A stretch of 64,000 nucleotides of DNA. Source: Dermatophagoides farinae. Its lineage: Eukaryota; Arthropoda; Arachnida; Sarcoptiformes; Pyroglyphidae. Position numbers and translations under genes: made by a program. Location: contig NC_134677.1 in assembly GCF_024713945.1 (NCBI RefSeq), positions 995,001 to 1,059,000 on the forward strand, given 5' to 3'. This document shows positions 47,893 to 61,425 of this stretch, one piece after another. Below the pieces are notes generated by a model. That model searched no databases. It was given only the letters and a program-made list of their open reading frames with translations, and was not told where the DNA came from. How positions within the stretch are numbered: the first letter of the stretch is position 1; every line of letters starts with the position of its first letter.

Positions 47893-50800
47893 TTTTTTTT
47901 TTTTTTGCTTCTTTCAATTCTGAATCCACATTCATTGGATCGCACACAAAAACATAGGAAAAGTCACTAATAATACATGACACGTACAAAAAAAAAATTG
48001 TAGCGTTTTTTTTTATGATGATGAAGCTGATGATTTTAGTATTTATTTTAATGATAAAAAACAAAAACAACCTGTTGTCAATGTTTGTTGTTTATCGTCA
48101 TTTTTTTTCTCAATCATTAATACACATATAGATGCTGATGATGATTTTTATGGAATGAATGATTTTTTTTTGTTATTGCTCAGTCTGAGTATGCGATGAT
48201 GATGATGATTATATGATGTCGGTGATCGGTATTTGTTGGTTGTTGTTGTTGTTGTTATCGTTGTCGTCGGCAGAAATGATGATGATGATTGTCGCAAGTC
48301 GGTAAATTGTTGCCAATGATGATGATGATGATGATCATACACAAATCGATAAAAAAAAAGAGAGAGAAAGTCGGATTAATATTGGATTATGGCCGCTGAT
48401 GATCAAATTGATGATGATGGATAGTGGTCCATGTGGGATAAATATATTTGTTTATTTTTTTTCCACAAACACACAACAACAACAAAAAAAAATGAAAAAT
48501 CTTTTTCCATTTTCTAGTCAGATTTTCTTTACTTACCTCACACACACGTCTTCCTTGTTTTCATCGCTTTCTATTGAAAGTTGTCTCGTCTGTTGTTGTT
48601 GTTGTTGTTGTTGGATCAATCATTCCAACGTCATCTCTCTCTCTCTATCTCCCTGTTTGTATATTTTCTGTATTTTATCATCAAGATTTCTATTTCAGAT
48701 ATTCAGTTTAGCTCCACTTTGCTTGTGCTGTTGTTGTTGTTTCCTGTAACCAAATTGAAAATTTTTTCTGACGAAAAAAAAAATGAAAATAAACTTTTCA
48801 AACTTGAATATATAAAACTGGTACCTGACGTTGACGACTACGTTGTTGTTATTGATGATGATGATGATGATGATGATGACAGGTTAAATGAATTGAGATT
48901 CAAAAAAAAAATGAAAAGTTTTTTCATCTATCCAACATATAATATGATAAAGAAAAAAATTGATGGCAGAAGACAAAATCGGAGAAAAAAAAACTTGAAT
49001 TTTTCGTCATTTTTTTTCAATCCACCATTTTTCATTCATTCATTTTTTTTTTGCTCATTTCAATTCAAATCATCAACTCAATCATTCATTCATTCATTCA
49101 TTCATCAGGCGCTACCACCGCCACCACTGCATGATTGTAATGGGGGGAAAAAAAATCTAATAAACACAGGCATTAGTAGACACACACAGGTATCTTCATG
49201 TTAAATCAATCGATGATGATGAACGATTTGTGGTAAACAGCACGCACATGAACACATTTTCAATTCACACTTGGCACACACTCGATATGATGGGCTTATA
49301 TTGATGATGATGATGATTAAAACATAAATATATTTGAGATTCTAGTAATCAATCTTGATTGAAATGTGTGTGTGTGAATTGAAAGAAATGAAAATGAAAC
49401 AAGGAAATATCATTGAAAAGGTTACACAGCACACGTATACGTGTATTACACAACACACAGACTTTCTCCCTCTCTCTCCGTCTCTACGGTTTCATTATTG
49501 ATTATCCAGGTGTATGACCAATGTCCGAATATGGAAAGTTGTTTATGCTAAACAAGTTAATAATGAAAATGGAAATGTTCAAGTGATTTCGTGATTTTTT
49601 TTTTAAAAATTTTATTTGATCGATATCCGTGATATTATTTTGTCCAAAATTTTCATTTTATTTGGAAATTTTTTTTTCTCTGTGTCTCTTATTTCTTTCA
49701 CTTATTACTTTGGCAAGAGAAAAAAAAACAATACAAAAAAATCATAAAAATCAAATCAATGATGATTGCTTGATGTGTGTTCACAATCGATCATTCAACA
49801 ATTGATGCAAGATGTCACACAGACTAACAGACAGTCACACACAAATTGAATTTATTGATCAATGATCAATGATAAATGTTGTTTTTCTTTTCAGAAAAAG
49901 ATTTTATCATTTTTTTTTTTTTGTTAAGAAAATAATGAGAAAAAGAACAGATGGACAAACATTTTTTCAACGTCAATTTTTAGTTTCATTGAAGAAATGT
50001 ATGCTGCTGCTGTTGTTGTTGTTGATCTATTTTGAATGATAAAATGATTGACCAATTTTGACAAACATCGATCAACGATCAATGTTTGTTTGTTTGTTTG
50101 TTTGTTTGTTTTTTTTTTCATATACAGACAGAACAAAAGTGAGTTTTTTTTTAGTTTTAACAAAAAAAAATCAACAAAAAAAAAACAATCAAAACATTGA
50201 ACAACAGTTTTCAGCAAACAATTTCTCAATCATAATCATTCAAATTTTAATTTTTATTGTTGTTGTTGTTGTCGGAAATCCGAATCCACTACACACAATC
50301 ATATATGATCATAAATTCGGTATTCATTACCGCCGTCATCACCACTACCACTACAAACACACACATACTTTCTGCTCTATTTTTCTGTTTTGTTTTTGGA
50401 TCTCAAAATATATTTGATATTTGAACTCAATGAGATATGATATTATGATCCAATTCCTTTACAATTTTGGTTTGTAAAAAAAATTTTTTTTTTCTATATA
50501 ATTTCGAAAACTTTTTTTTTTTTGCTAACCTAGATATATGATGCTATATACCTGTATTTGTTGTGGATTTTGTGCTTGTATGTGTGTGTGTGTGTATGTG
50601 TGCAAGAATGATTTTTGATTACAGATCTCAATATAGTCAATGATGATGATGATGATGATTCTTATTCAAGTGAATGTCTGTAATTAGTATACGATTAGTG
50701 ATTGTTATTGTATTTGATGGCATTCATATTGTCTTTTTTTTTTTGATTATTCGGAATTTTTTTCCCCCCACACATTGTTTGTTTGTTTGTTTATTTGTTG

Positions 50801-50959
50801 TATTCGAGAAATTTTGAAAAAAATAATTTTCCAATGATGATGATGACTAATCGAATTCAAAATGTGGAAAAATAATGTCTAGTCATCAAGATTGAGTAAA
50901 TTTAAATTTTTAAATTCGAATTTGAATCTGAATTCGAAATTATTTTCAGGAGAAAAAAA
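47893..50959. other. Repeat-rich intergenic region upstream of orphan gene and downstream of receptor array
   Basis: Contains GTT, GAT, CAT and A/T repeats. A minus-strand frame at 48148-48342 (reading WQQFTDLRQSSSSFLP then a Thr run) has some coding character but is short and low complexity. From about 50927 the sequence belongs to the duplicated 3' flank of the receptor genes. Confidence 0.5.
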
Positions 50960-52415
50960 TCATGATTGAAATTTTCCAATAAATAGCTGCATTATCAACA
51001 GATACATGGCCATAATTTGAGCAACAATCTATGGATAAAGAATGAAAAGAAAATTATTCGGTTGTTTTTGTTTTTTTTTGTTCGTAATCGAAATCGATCT
51101 CACTTACCGTTATCTGTATGATTGGTCCCAATTTTATGCCATCACTTCGTGTAAATATTAATGAATCTGTATCGATCAATGTGACATGATTTTGTATTTT
51201 CAAATGATTTCTTAAATCAATATGATATTTAGGAATAATTTTCTGTGTATCATGAATACGAATTTGTTTTAATTGTACAGCAAGTTTTGTTACTATTTTT
51301 GTATATGAAAATAACATTGTTATACTCAGAATGATTAGTTCAATAAAACATATGCGAAAAATCCATTCCATTTCTATACAAGTTAATACGTAAAGAAAGA
51401 AACCAATTATAATGGAACATAATTGATTTAATGCTGTTAGATGTAATCGCCAATAATGAATTTGACAAAATATTTCATCAATCAATTGATTTATTGATCG
51501 TATATATTGTCGTATACAAATGTTGATTTGTTGTTTATTCATTCGTTTAGTTGTTGTAATATAAATGACCATAATTCTATAATCAACATATTTAATTAAT
51601 CTTGCCGATTTATATCGTAATATTAACAGTATGATTGGAAATAATGTTAATATTGATACTAACAAATCAACAATAATGAATGCCCATGTGGTCCACATGA
51701 ATGTTATGAATAATGAATATCCATAGTAAAGCAGATATGAATTATAAAATAGATGTAGATTATTCATTTTCGGATCACTTATGAGGAAAATGGCCATGGA
51801 TGTAAATCCGGTTGCTAAAGGTATACTATATGTACAGAATATACGAATTAAACAAAAAAATTGTATAAATAATCTTAACGATATATCTGGCTGGTAATCA
51901 TTTCGTTTAATCATTTTTTGACGTTTTCGTTTATTCAATCGTGAATCAAGTAAACTGTAGATTTGTTTTGAATAGATAATGTTTAATTTGAAGAAAAAAT
52001 TTGCTTCACTTGAAATGAACATAACAATCCATTGTGTTAATGCTGTTATCGATAAAAAACAGGTGGTCATTTCCATACTAAATGTATTGCCTTTTAATAA
52101 ACGAAATTCTGAACCAAAAATGGTTAAATATAAACTATCATCATTGTCAATGAAATTGGCTATAATGAATGAACGAATAATGAAAAATAAAAGAAATACA
52201 AATATAAATTGAATTCGTTTATCATTGATTGTTGGCCATCGTTTGTCCAATGAATGTTTTTTCAATCGTCGATAATGTTGATAATGTTTGAATAGTGATC
52301 GAAAACATTTTTCAGTCAAATAATCAATGTAAATATTTTCATCTGGTATTGGAATAATTAAACAACGAAGAATTAGACTTATAATTCGATGTTGAATTTC
52401 TTGCAATGATATCAT
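50960..52415 (-). CDS. Gustatory-receptor-like 7TM chemoreceptor, copy 1
   Basis: Two exons, 51108-52415 and 50960-51028, separated by a 79-bp phase-0 intron (GTAAGT to CATAG), give 458 aa. Hydrophobic helices lie near 69-90, 115-134, 183-213, 225-268 (two), 328-347, 351-370 and 437-453, fitting a seven-TM arthropod chemoreceptor. The last exon encodes IVAQIMAMYLLIMQLFIGKFQS, the position and shape of the gustatory receptor TYhhhhhQF signature, and a final short exon after a phase-0 intron is a hallmark of that family. Such receptors form ligand-gated cation channels in sensory neurons. I start at MISLQEI because copies 2 and 3 begin at the same place; the open frame extends 35 codons further without conservation. 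The ligand is unknown. Confidence 0.75.
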
Positions 52416-52874
52416 CTTGTTTGTTTCTCTTTGTGTGTATGTGTTTGTGTAGTGTTCACAATCGTTAACTGCCAAATGACATAACCAACAAAAATGTAAT
52501 TTAAAAAAATTTAATACCAATGAACCAATGTTGGTGGTGGTTAATTAACAACCTAGAAACAAGCCAAACAAACAAACTTTTCATTAAATTTTTTCATTGA
52601 ATGTTGTTTTTTGAATCATTTTCAAAAGTTTTATTTTTTTGATAATTAATTCTGAAAGATGATTTTATTCATTAGAATATTTCTTTGGAAAAAAATGTTC
52701 TTCCACACATTATTCAAAATGTTTTTATTGATTGATGATTAGAGATAATTTAAGAAAGGATTCGAATTACATGTATTATTGATGACGCTTGGAGATAGAA
52801 CGTCACATTGAATTTCTGCCACGGCGGTTTTTTTTTGTTCCGGTGAATTCGAAATTATTTTTAGGAGAAAAAAA

Positions 52875-54342
52875 TCACGATTGAAATTTTCCAATAAATA
52901 GCTGCATTATCAACAGATACATGGCCATAATTTGAGCAATGATCTGTGAATAAAGAATAGAAAGAAAATTATTCGGTTGTTTTTGTTTTTGTTTTTTTTT
53001 GTTCGTAATCAAAATCGATCTCACTTACCGTTATCTGTATGATTGGTCCCAATTTTATGCCATCACATTGTGTAAATATTAATGAATCTGTATCGATCAA
53101 TGTAACATGATTTTGTATTTTCAAATGATTTCTTAAATTAATAGGATATTTTGGAATAATTGCCTGTGTATCATGTATACGAATTTGTTTTGATTGTAAA
53201 ACATATTTTGCTGCTATTTTTGTATATAAAAATAACATTGTTATACTCAAAATGATTAATTCAATAAAACATAGACGAAAAATCCATTCATTTTTAACAC
53301 TAGTCAATACATAAAGAAAGAAACCAATTATAATAGTACATGATTGATATAATGTTGTTAGATGTAATCGCCAATAATGTATTTGACAGAATGTTTCATC
53401 AATCAATAGATTTATTGATTGTACATATTGTCGTATACAAATGTTGATTTGTTGTTGTTGATATCGTTGTTTGGTTTTTGCATCATAATTCTGTTTAATT
53501 CTGGCTATTCTATAATCCACATATTCAATTAATCTTGCCGATTTATATCGTAATATTAACAGTATGATTGGAAATAATGTTATTATTGATACTAACAAAT
53601 CAACAATAATGAATGCCCATATGGTCCACATGAATGATATGAATAATGAATATCCATAATAAAGTAGATTTGAATGATAAAATACATGTATATTATTCAT
53701 TTTTGGATCACTTATGATGAAAATGGCCATGGATGTAAATCCTGTTCCGAAAGGTATACCAAATGTACAGCTTATACGAATGAGACAAAAAAATTGTATA
53801 AATAATCGTAACGATATATCTGGCTGATAAGCAATTCGTTTAATCATTTTTTGACGTTTTCGTTTATTCAATTGTGAATCAAGTAAACTGTAGATTTGTT
53901 TCACATAAATGATGTTTAATTTGAAGAAAAAATTTGCTTCCTTTGAAATGAACATTACAATCCATTGTGTTAATGCTGTTATCGATAATAAACAAGTGGT
54001 CATTTCCATACTAAATGTATTGCCTTTTAATAAACGAAATCCTGAACCAAATATGGTTAGATATAAATTATCATCATTGTCAATGAAATTGGCTAGAATG
54101 AATGAACGAATAATGAAAAATATAAGAAATACAAATGCAAATTGAATTCGTTTATCATTGATTGTTGGCCACTGTATTCCTACTGATTGATCGGCCATTC
54201 GGTTATGATCATATTTGAATAGTGATTGAAAATATTTTCCAGTCAAATAACTAATGGGAATTCGTTCATCTGGTACCGGAATAATTAAACAACGAAGAAT
54301 TAGTCGTATAATTCGATGTTTAATTTCATCCAATGATATCAT
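52875..54342 (-). CDS. Gustatory-receptor-like 7TM chemoreceptor, copy 2
   Basis: Exons 53029-54342 and 52875-52943 (phase-0 intron, GTAAGT to CACAG) give 460 aa, a tandem duplicate of copy 1 shifted by about 1.92 kb. Most residues match copy 1 by eye, including the last exon. Differences cluster in two places: the N-terminal loop around residues 45-60 (YDHNRMADQSVGIQWP instead of YQHYRRLKKHSLDKRWP), and the loop before the helix near 300, where copy 2 reads IARIKQNYDAKTKQRYQQQQ. There is no frameshift or stop, and substitutions keep the helices hydrophobic, so both copies look functional. The duplicated unit includes 5' and 3' flanks. Confidence 0.75.
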
Positions 54343-54874
54343 CTTGTCTCTCTTTCTGTCTGTTTGTGTTGTGTTCACAATCATTAACAGTCAAATGACA
54401 TAATCAACGAAAATGTAATGTGTGAAAATGAAATAATTATGGATACCAATGAACCAGGTTGGTGGTGGTTAATTAACAACCTAGCAACAAACCAGACAAA
54501 CATTTCATCACATTTTTTTTATTGATTGTTGTTTTTTGAAAGTTTTTTTCACTTGAATTTTTTTTTTGTTTTTTTTTGAAAATTAATTCTGAAATATGAT
54601 TCCATTCATTTATATGGAATATGAATATTACTTTGGAAGAGAGAAAAAAAAGGTACACGCACGAATAATTAATTTTTTTTTTTTGGTTTGTTGAATTTTC
54701 ATTTGAAAATTTTGAAATTTTTTTAGTTTTTTTTAAAAAATATTAGTTAATCAATCTGAATTGGTTGAAACGAAATGTGCTGAAATGTTTATGATGCCGA
54801 TGATTGATTGATTGATTGATTGATTGTGTTGACAATCAAATTTTCTACTATAAAATTCATCAACAATGCCTGTT

Positions 54875-55332
54875 TTATTGCAATTTTCCAATAAGTAGCT
54901 GTATTATTAACAAATAAGTGGCCATAATTTGAGCTGGAATCTGATTGAATTCATAACAAACAAAAAAAAATTGTTTTCATATTTTTAAAATATATTCAAT
55001 TCATTGATTTATTGATTTACCTTCAATTTTGTGATTGGTCCCAATTTCATACCATCAGTTTGTGTAAACATTATTGAATCTGTATCGATCAATGTGGCAT
55101 AATTTTGAATTTTCAAATGATTTCTTAAATCAATACGATATCTAGGAATAATGATGGTCTGTGTATCATGGATACGAATTCGTCGATGATGTTGATAATG
55201 TTTGTATAGTGATCGAAAACATTTTCGTGTTAGATAATCAATAAAAATTTTTTTATTTGGTATTGTAAAAATTAAACAACGAAAAATAAGACGTATAATT
55301 CGTCGTAGAATATATTGAAAGGATATCATCAT
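54875..55332 (-). pseudogene. Internally deleted gustatory-receptor-like copy 3
   Basis: Exons 55021-55332 and 54875-54940 encode 125 aa. The first 50 residues (MMISFQYILRRIIRLIFRCLIF ... FRSLYKHYQHHR) match the N-termini of copies 1 and 2. The next residues (RIRIHDTQTIIIPRYRIDLRNHLKIQ ... DGMKLGPIT) jump to the region 50 residues before the last intron, so about 335 residues containing all central TM helices are gone. The junction is in frame, the donor (GTAAAT) and acceptor (ATCAG) are intact, and the last exon reads IPAQIMATYLLIIQLLIGKLQ, an even better match to the TYhhhhhQF signature. It cannot form a channel and is most likely a pseudogene. An expressed truncated product remains possible because nothing in the frame is broken. 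Confidence 0.75.
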
Positions 55333-58300
55333 CCTGTGTGTGTGTTTTGTTCACGTTAACCGATTGACAAATGGCACATAACAAAACAAAAAAAAATGTG
55401 AACCACATATAAACCATGATCGATTGATTAACGTGCAAAAATAAATGAAAAAAAAGAATATTCCGTACTAATTGAAGAAAAAAACTAATTTTCATCTTAC
55501 CATAATTGATGATTTTTGTTCATGTTAATTGTTTGTGAATTTTTTTTTTAAAAAATTTTATTCCACTTGAATTCCGTTTAATTCATTCAAAATGGAAAAA
55601 AAACTTCATCGATTTTCTCATTGAAAATTTTCTGTTTATTCATCATTTATCATTATTTGTTGTTGTTGTTGTTGTTGTCGTTTAGAATTTATTCATTCAA
55701 TATTAAACAACAACAACAACAGAAATAAAAAGACAATGAATGATAAGAGATGCTTCAGATTTGATTTGAAATTGTTTTTTTTTCTCTCATTGCATGAAAA
55801 AAAAATTGTTCACATTTCATTGTCAATCACATTGACGATTGAATTACCATTTTCTTTCTCTCTCTCCATTTGCTGTTGGTGTTGTTTCAGTTATTGTTAT
55901 TGAAATCGATGAAATTGAATCCATGAATCCGGGTGTATGGAAATGAATAATTTTTTTTCCCATTTTATGCACATGGATTCCATTTATGTCAAATATAAAT
56001 GTATGTGTGTGTGTGTGTGCGTTGGTCTTTGTCGATGTGTTAAAAGCATTCATTGAAATGGCGATATACAGAGAATAAATGAATAAATTAATTGAATTTC
56101 GTATCGAAATTGACAATGTTTATTTTGGCCAAAAAAAAAAGAAAAAAAATGTCTTGAGATTATTTGAACTGATCAATCAATCAGTGTACAGAGTTTTTTT
56201 TATTGTTTTACAAGAGACAAAAATTTTGATTCTTTTTTTTCGATTTCCGTCGTCGTTGTTACAGCTGCTGCGAAATGTTATTCTTTGACCTACTGTGTGT
56301 GTGTGTGTAACACACCATGCACACATGTTTGCATGGACATTCCCGAAAACCAGGAAATTCATTTCATTTCAAAAATTTTTTGATTTGAATTTTCTTTTTT
56401 TTTCCGACTAGAACCAAATTTAATTTTTAATTCAATTTTATTTCCATTTTCATTTTGCTGGATAGAATTTTGCATTTCATCATCATCGTCATCATTCAAA
56501 ATAAATTATCAAATTGAAGACTGGAGAGAGAAATAGCAAAAAAAAAATCAATTCATCTTGGGATTTCATTTTGTGTGTGTGTGTGTATTGAATCCAAACA
56601 TTCACACACACACACAAACAAGCCTTAGGCCTTGTTGATGTTGAGCAACAATGGTATTAATGATGAATACCAGAATATTCATGAATCGTCGAACACATAT
56701 ATATATATATAGAATTCACAATTTCCATTACTATAGTGGCTTGTATATTCTGTGGCCATTGTTTTGGGTGGTCGATTTTTGTTTGTTTGTTTATTCACAA
56801 CATTTCATTCATTGTATTTTTTTTTTTTTTTTTTTGCACTCTCCAAAAATTTTTTCATTGTTAGAATTAATTTCGGACAAAAAAAAATTTTCCGGAAAAA
56901 TTCTTGAATTAGTCTAGTCGTCATAATAGTATTCTTCCTTGCTCTTTCTCTCCTGTTCATCATCGAATTTTTGTTTTCATTTCTCTGTGTATTTGTTTTT
57001 GTTTCCGTCCAAATTCAATAGAATTTGTTCTGTTTGTTTATTATTAGTTTTTTATGACCAGAATTTCGTAATTTTTGTCTTATCCAGTTTCATCCACAAT
57101 AATTATCAATTATTTATCGATTAATTATTTGGATTTATTTTTTCTATAATTAATTTACTTGTTTTGCTTCCAATGTCGTAAATTTTTTTTTTTTGCATCT
57201 TCATTATTCACATTAGTCTGTTGATTATAATGAGAGAGATTTTCATTCATTGATTAATCATCGTTTTAATACTGTTTGACCATTGGTCATCATAAAAAAC
57301 TGCTCCATAATGGACATTGTTTTTTTGCAGTATTTGTTGTTGTTGTTGTTGTTGTTGTTATTTCTTGATGTTTGTATCGAATTTCAAATTAAGGGAAAAA
57401 AATTCTTCTAAATCCTATCACATTTAATCAATGTTTATGTGATGGAAAGTTTCCATTAAATTTTTTTTTTATTTGTTTTGTTTCTTGGTGTTTTGTTTCA
57501 TCATCATCATCATCATTATATTACAATTGACCGGTCAAACAAAATTATCATCAGAATCTGGACAATCATTGGAATTTTTTCATTCAATTCAATCAAGTTT
57601 TTTTTTCATTCTCGGATATCATAGTTTTTGTTTTGTTTTGTTTCACGAATATCGGGTTTGTTTGTTTATTTTTATCATTTTCTTTTGTTTGTTTGTGGGT
57701 GTGTGTGTTCGTCAAAGCAAAGGAAATGTGATAGGAACGACAAAAAAAACACACGAATGAATGAATTCCAATGAACCAATTGATGATAATAACTCCAACG
57801 CCTTAATCATGTCTTGTCATATGATAATCGACATTTTTTTTATCTGGTTCTTGGTCAAAGTTAATATCGATATATCGATGTGTGTGTCTTTGATGTGAAT
57901 ATTCAGGTTATTAATCTTGACACACACACACACACACGCAAACAAAAGAAAAATGTTCCCGGAAATTTTTTTCCCGAGACTTTTTTTTTGGTCAAACAAA
58001 AGATTTTGTATATAAAAACTAAATGAATAATGTTTTTTGATTCCATTTGACACACACGCAAACAAATAAACATTTTTTCCTGTACCATTTGTTACACAAT
58101 AACAATCGATCATTTTGCCCTTAGAAAAAAATAACAAAAATTCTAATGGAAACAAATCGAACAGCAGCAAAAAAAAAAAAAAAAAATACACAATAACAAC
58201 GATAAAGATGTTGTTGTTTCCAATTTTTGTACTCACAAAAACATATCCATACATCACCATTGTGCATTTGTCATTTTTTTTTTGTTTTTTTGTTTTATCC

Positions 58301-61300
58301 ATAATAACTAGGTAACTAGATTCCAATTTCAGACATCATTATTTCATTAAATCATCATACGGTGATGATATTAATGGTCATTTGGCATTTCTTTCTTCTT
58401 CTTTTCATTTATCATCGTCGTCGTCGTCGTTGATGATGATGATAGAATAATGATATTATAATCCGATTATTTTCATATCGATTTTCATCATTTTTTTTTT
58501 CTTCGTCTTTCTAATTTTCTACATTCGGTTCGTTGATTTTTAATTCTGAAAATGATTTGTGAATCGTCGTTGTCTTTTTTTTTTCTTTGTGAATATGAAA
58601 ATCTAAAGTTTGTTTTTGGCGTATTTGTTGCCAAGTTTTCTATTTTCTTTCAGTTTGTTTTACTTGTTCCGAAAAGTTTTCGTTTTTTCCATCAAATATT
58701 ATTCTTTTGATTGTCGTTATGGTATTTGTCGTCATTGCTTTCCGGTCGTTGATTTTTTTTTTCATAATCATCATCATCATCATCATTAATGGCGGTGGTA
58801 ATGTTTTGAGTTTTTTCGTTTGAAACCAATAACCACCAAAAACACACAGAAATGGAGATTATTTCTATATTTCTTGATCTTTCTGTTCAAGTTTGTGTCA
58901 AAGAATAATCAATTAGAGCCAATCGATCATCATTGACTCGTAATGATTGATGAGGCAAACGAATCAAGATCGTTGATCATTTGTTTCATTTTAATTAAAT
59001 CATCCCCATCATCATCATTGGTCATGTGCAAATCAATGGTTGGAAATTATTTAATTTTTAAAGCAATTCTTTTGATGATGGAAAAACTTTACAGAATTTT
59101 GCGAAAAAAAAACAGAAAAACATTGTTTCAAAATCTTGATTATTTTGTATCTGTCTCTTCCTTTACTACTGTTTATATTTTGATTTTATAAATCATGACG
59201 ATGATGATGATGATGATGATGATAAACCCAGCAAGAAGAATATCAACACAGCGATATAATGTTGAAACGATTCTTATGAATAGGAATTTTGGAAAAAAAA
59301 TTCCTTTACACACACACACACACACACACACAACATACACTGATTGCGCATGCTCTTTTTTCAAACATTATATTCTGGAAAGCATATATTAAATAGAATT
59401 CATGACCACAACAACAACAACAACAGCAAAAAAAAACTATAGAAAAACATCCATTTGTTTTCCATCTCAGAATCGGCGCACGGAATCCAATTGAATGAAT
59501 GAATGAAAAAACGGAAAAGAAAATATTACCTTTCAAGTACTACAAACAAACAAACACACACACAAAACACTTGCATATCGACAACAGTCGAGTATGGATC
59601 ATCATTGACTAATTTTATATCGATTTTATTGATGTTTGTGTTTCTGTAAATCATCATGTGATTCAATTCGATTGAATTTTTTTTTTTAAGTGTTAATCAT
59701 CATCATCATCACCAGCACAGTAAAAGTAAAGTTTTTTTTGGCCAAGTAGCGGCACAATGTTAAAGTTAGTAATAACCTATGCTAAAAAGTATAATACTCC
59801 ATATATCCGTATTTTCTATGCTTTACCAAACCTTGTGGGATAAAATTTTTTTCCCCACTTCCAAATGATTCAATATTTCATTTCATAACCATATAATTAC
59901 AAATTGTAGACAATTACAATTATTGCTGTTGTTTCATAATAATTTTCTCTCTCTCTCTCTCCCTCGTTCGTCCACAGGCTAGGTTATTATTATCATCATA
60001 ACTTTAATAATGATAAGGAATTTTTTTTTACTGATCCAATTGAATCAAATTGATCATTGGAATGGCAAAGAAAAAAAAATGATACAAGAATTAATTATTA
60101 AACACACCAGTTCTTGGAACAAAAAAAAACCAAGTTCTGCTACATATAAAGGAAAAAAATAATGAGAAAAACCAATCTATATTGCTTTTTGAAATTCCAA
60201 ACATTTTGGAACACTAACGAAAAAATAAAAAAAAGTGAATATAAGAAAATTTGAAACTAATTATCATTGTCCTTTGAAAACAGAATCAAAGAATGAATGA
60301 AAGAATTCATGTTGGATATGAGGAAAAAAAAATTTTATTCTTTCTTTTAGTTCTGATTTTAGTACGCTGATAATTATGATTATTAATTATTTTTTTTTCG
60401 CTTCCAGTGATTATTATGGATGTCTTTCATCATTTTTTCACCATCATCGTCGTCATTGATCAGTGCAACATTTTTGATCTAGATTCTATTTAGTTTTCTG
60501 GTGTGTGCACCAGTAAATGTGTTTATTTGTTTTTGAATTTTCACCATCTCTGCAAATATAAAACCGGAAACATATTCTCAGCCACATCATCATCATCATC
60601 ATCAAAAATAGTAATGAAAGCAGCACCAGCATTAACATTGTCATCAGATTAAGAATTTCTTCTTTTCTTAAACATAATCAACAACACTCATTCATTCGTT
60701 CAAGTGTACATACACACATACACACAAACAAATTGCAACATTTACAAATTCAAATGTAAAACTTTTTTCAAAATAAAGTTTTATATTAATGTTTCAATCG
60801 AAACAAACAAACAAACAACAACAGCAACAACAACAACAACAGGCAATCATTGAACGACCGAACAAACAAACAATAGGAATACGAAATTGATTTGTAAATG
60901 TAAGTATTAACGAAAAAGAATTATGCCAAAATTTCTTGTTTTCGATGATAATTTCATTCATTTATTGGTGGCAATGTGAATTTTGTTTTTTTTTCTAATT
61001 AATTTGAAAATGAAAATGAACGATTCTATGGCATCACTGAGCATTTTTTTTTCTCTCTCTCTCTCTGGCCATTTAGAATAAATAATGTATATATTGTAGT
61101 GTCGTAATAATTTTTTTTTTTTTTTTTTTGTTAATTTCTACTGGCTGGAATTTATTTATTTTTTCCAAATGGGCAAGCAAAAAAAAAAATTCAAAATCCA
61201 TCCCAAAAGATTCCATGCCAATGATAATAATAATGATTTTGTTGATGTTATCATCATCATACATATATATATATATAGTGAGGATTTGAATTTGTAGCCA

Positions 61301-61351
61301 AGTTGAATTTATATACAATAATAAAGTTATTCAAGTTTGTTTATTCCAAAT

Positions 61352-61355
<4 letters not shown>

Positions 61356-61422
<67 letters not shown>
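61356..61422. repeat. (TC)n microsatellite, about 67 bp
   Basis: An uninterrupted TC dinucleotide run, the longest of this type in the window and a polypurine/polypyrimidine tract. Confidence 0.95.

Positions 61423-61425
<3 letters not shown>

Noticed and set aside
48581-49204. 207-codon plus-strand open frame
   Set aside because: Mostly poly-Leu, poly-Asp, Phe and Lys from repeats; no conserved block recognised.
51979-54145. Plus-strand open frames conserved between the two receptor copies (51979-52212 and 53909-54145)
   Set aside because: They are antisense shadows of the receptor coding sequence; their similarity follows from the tandem duplication.
57817-58326. 169-codon minus-strand open frame
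   Set aside because: Val/Phe/Lys runs from GTT, T and A repeats and a CA microsatellite; no start context or domain.
58990-59090. Minus-strand stretch reading MTNDDDGDDLIKMKQMINDLDSFASSIITSQ
   Set aside because: Protein-like composition, but the frame is closed by a stop just upstream, no acceptor AG lies near, and it is only 31 codons long.
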